Origin: an uncultured bacterium
GTDB lineage: Bacteria > Auribacterota > Tritonobacteria > UBA1439
Direction of reading: 5' to 3'
Length of the DNA stretch: 5,440 bases
NCBI GenBank assembly: GCA_937858775.1
Contig: CALLYX010000258.1
Coordinates: forward strand, 1-5,440
Under the pieces are notes generated by a model. That model did no database searches, had not been told where the DNA came from, and saw only the letters and a program-made list of their open reading frames with translations. Of this stretch, positions 5,428 to 5,440 are shown piece by piece (position 1 is the stretch's first letter; every line of letters begins with the position of its first letter). A program made the position numbers and the translations under genes.

Positions 5428-5440
5428 TGGACGCTCGTCT

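Noticed and set aside
1..5440. CRISPR arrays, tRNA or rRNA genes, insertion-sequence ends
   Set aside because: No regularly spaced direct repeats, RNA-gene signatures, transposase coding or terminal inverted repeats were seen on either strand.

Overview
The window is a very GC-rich stretch of DNA whose first 4.9 kb is one plus-strand gene cluster for a membrane-bound, energy-converting [NiFe] hydrogenase of the group 4 / formate-hydrogenlyase / Ech-Mbh type. The genes are tightly packed, and the last four hydrogenase junctions are ATGA stop/start overlaps. This points to an anaerobic or fermentative bacterium. The protein families do not fix the lineage, and I do not name one. The window begins inside a gene, so the operon extends upstream.

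Layout. 1-555: C-terminal two thirds of an FAD/NAD(P)-binding oxidoreductase of the sulfhydrogenase-gamma / AsrB / PyrK-like type, ending in a [2Fe-2S] cysteine motif. 581-1336: a small zinc ribbon followed by six regular TPR repeats. 1378-1887: a ferredoxin with sixteen cysteines arranged for four [4Fe-4S] clusters (HycB/CooF-like). 1889-2815: a NuoH/HycD-like membrane subunit. 2812-3240: a NuoB/HycG-like small subunit. 3237-3680: a NuoC-like subunit. 3677-4864: a NuoD/HycE-like large subunit that keeps both CxxC pairs for the NiFe site, so it is a hydrogenase and not complex I. From 4861 the next gene begins like a NuoL/M/N antiporter-type subunit.

Inferred working model: electrons from NAD(P)H (flavoprotein) or another donor pass through the four-cluster ferredoxin to the small subunit and the NiFe centre, where H2 is made or consumed. 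The NuoH-like subunit and an antiporter-like subunit couple this to ion movement across the membrane. The role of the zinc ribbon-TPR protein is unknown.

The last ~450 bases do not fit. About 45 codons into the antiporter-like gene, the frame switches to a short stretch bearing the Schiff-base-lysine motif of KDPG/KHG aldolase (about 4990-5046). This is followed directly by a minus-strand ArsR/SmtB metal-sensor gene (5427 down to about 5047) with different codon habits. Three unrelated gene pieces within 100 bases suggest a chimeric join, either an assembly or amplification artefact or a real rearrangement. Everything to the right of about 4990 should not be assumed to come from the hydrogenase organism.
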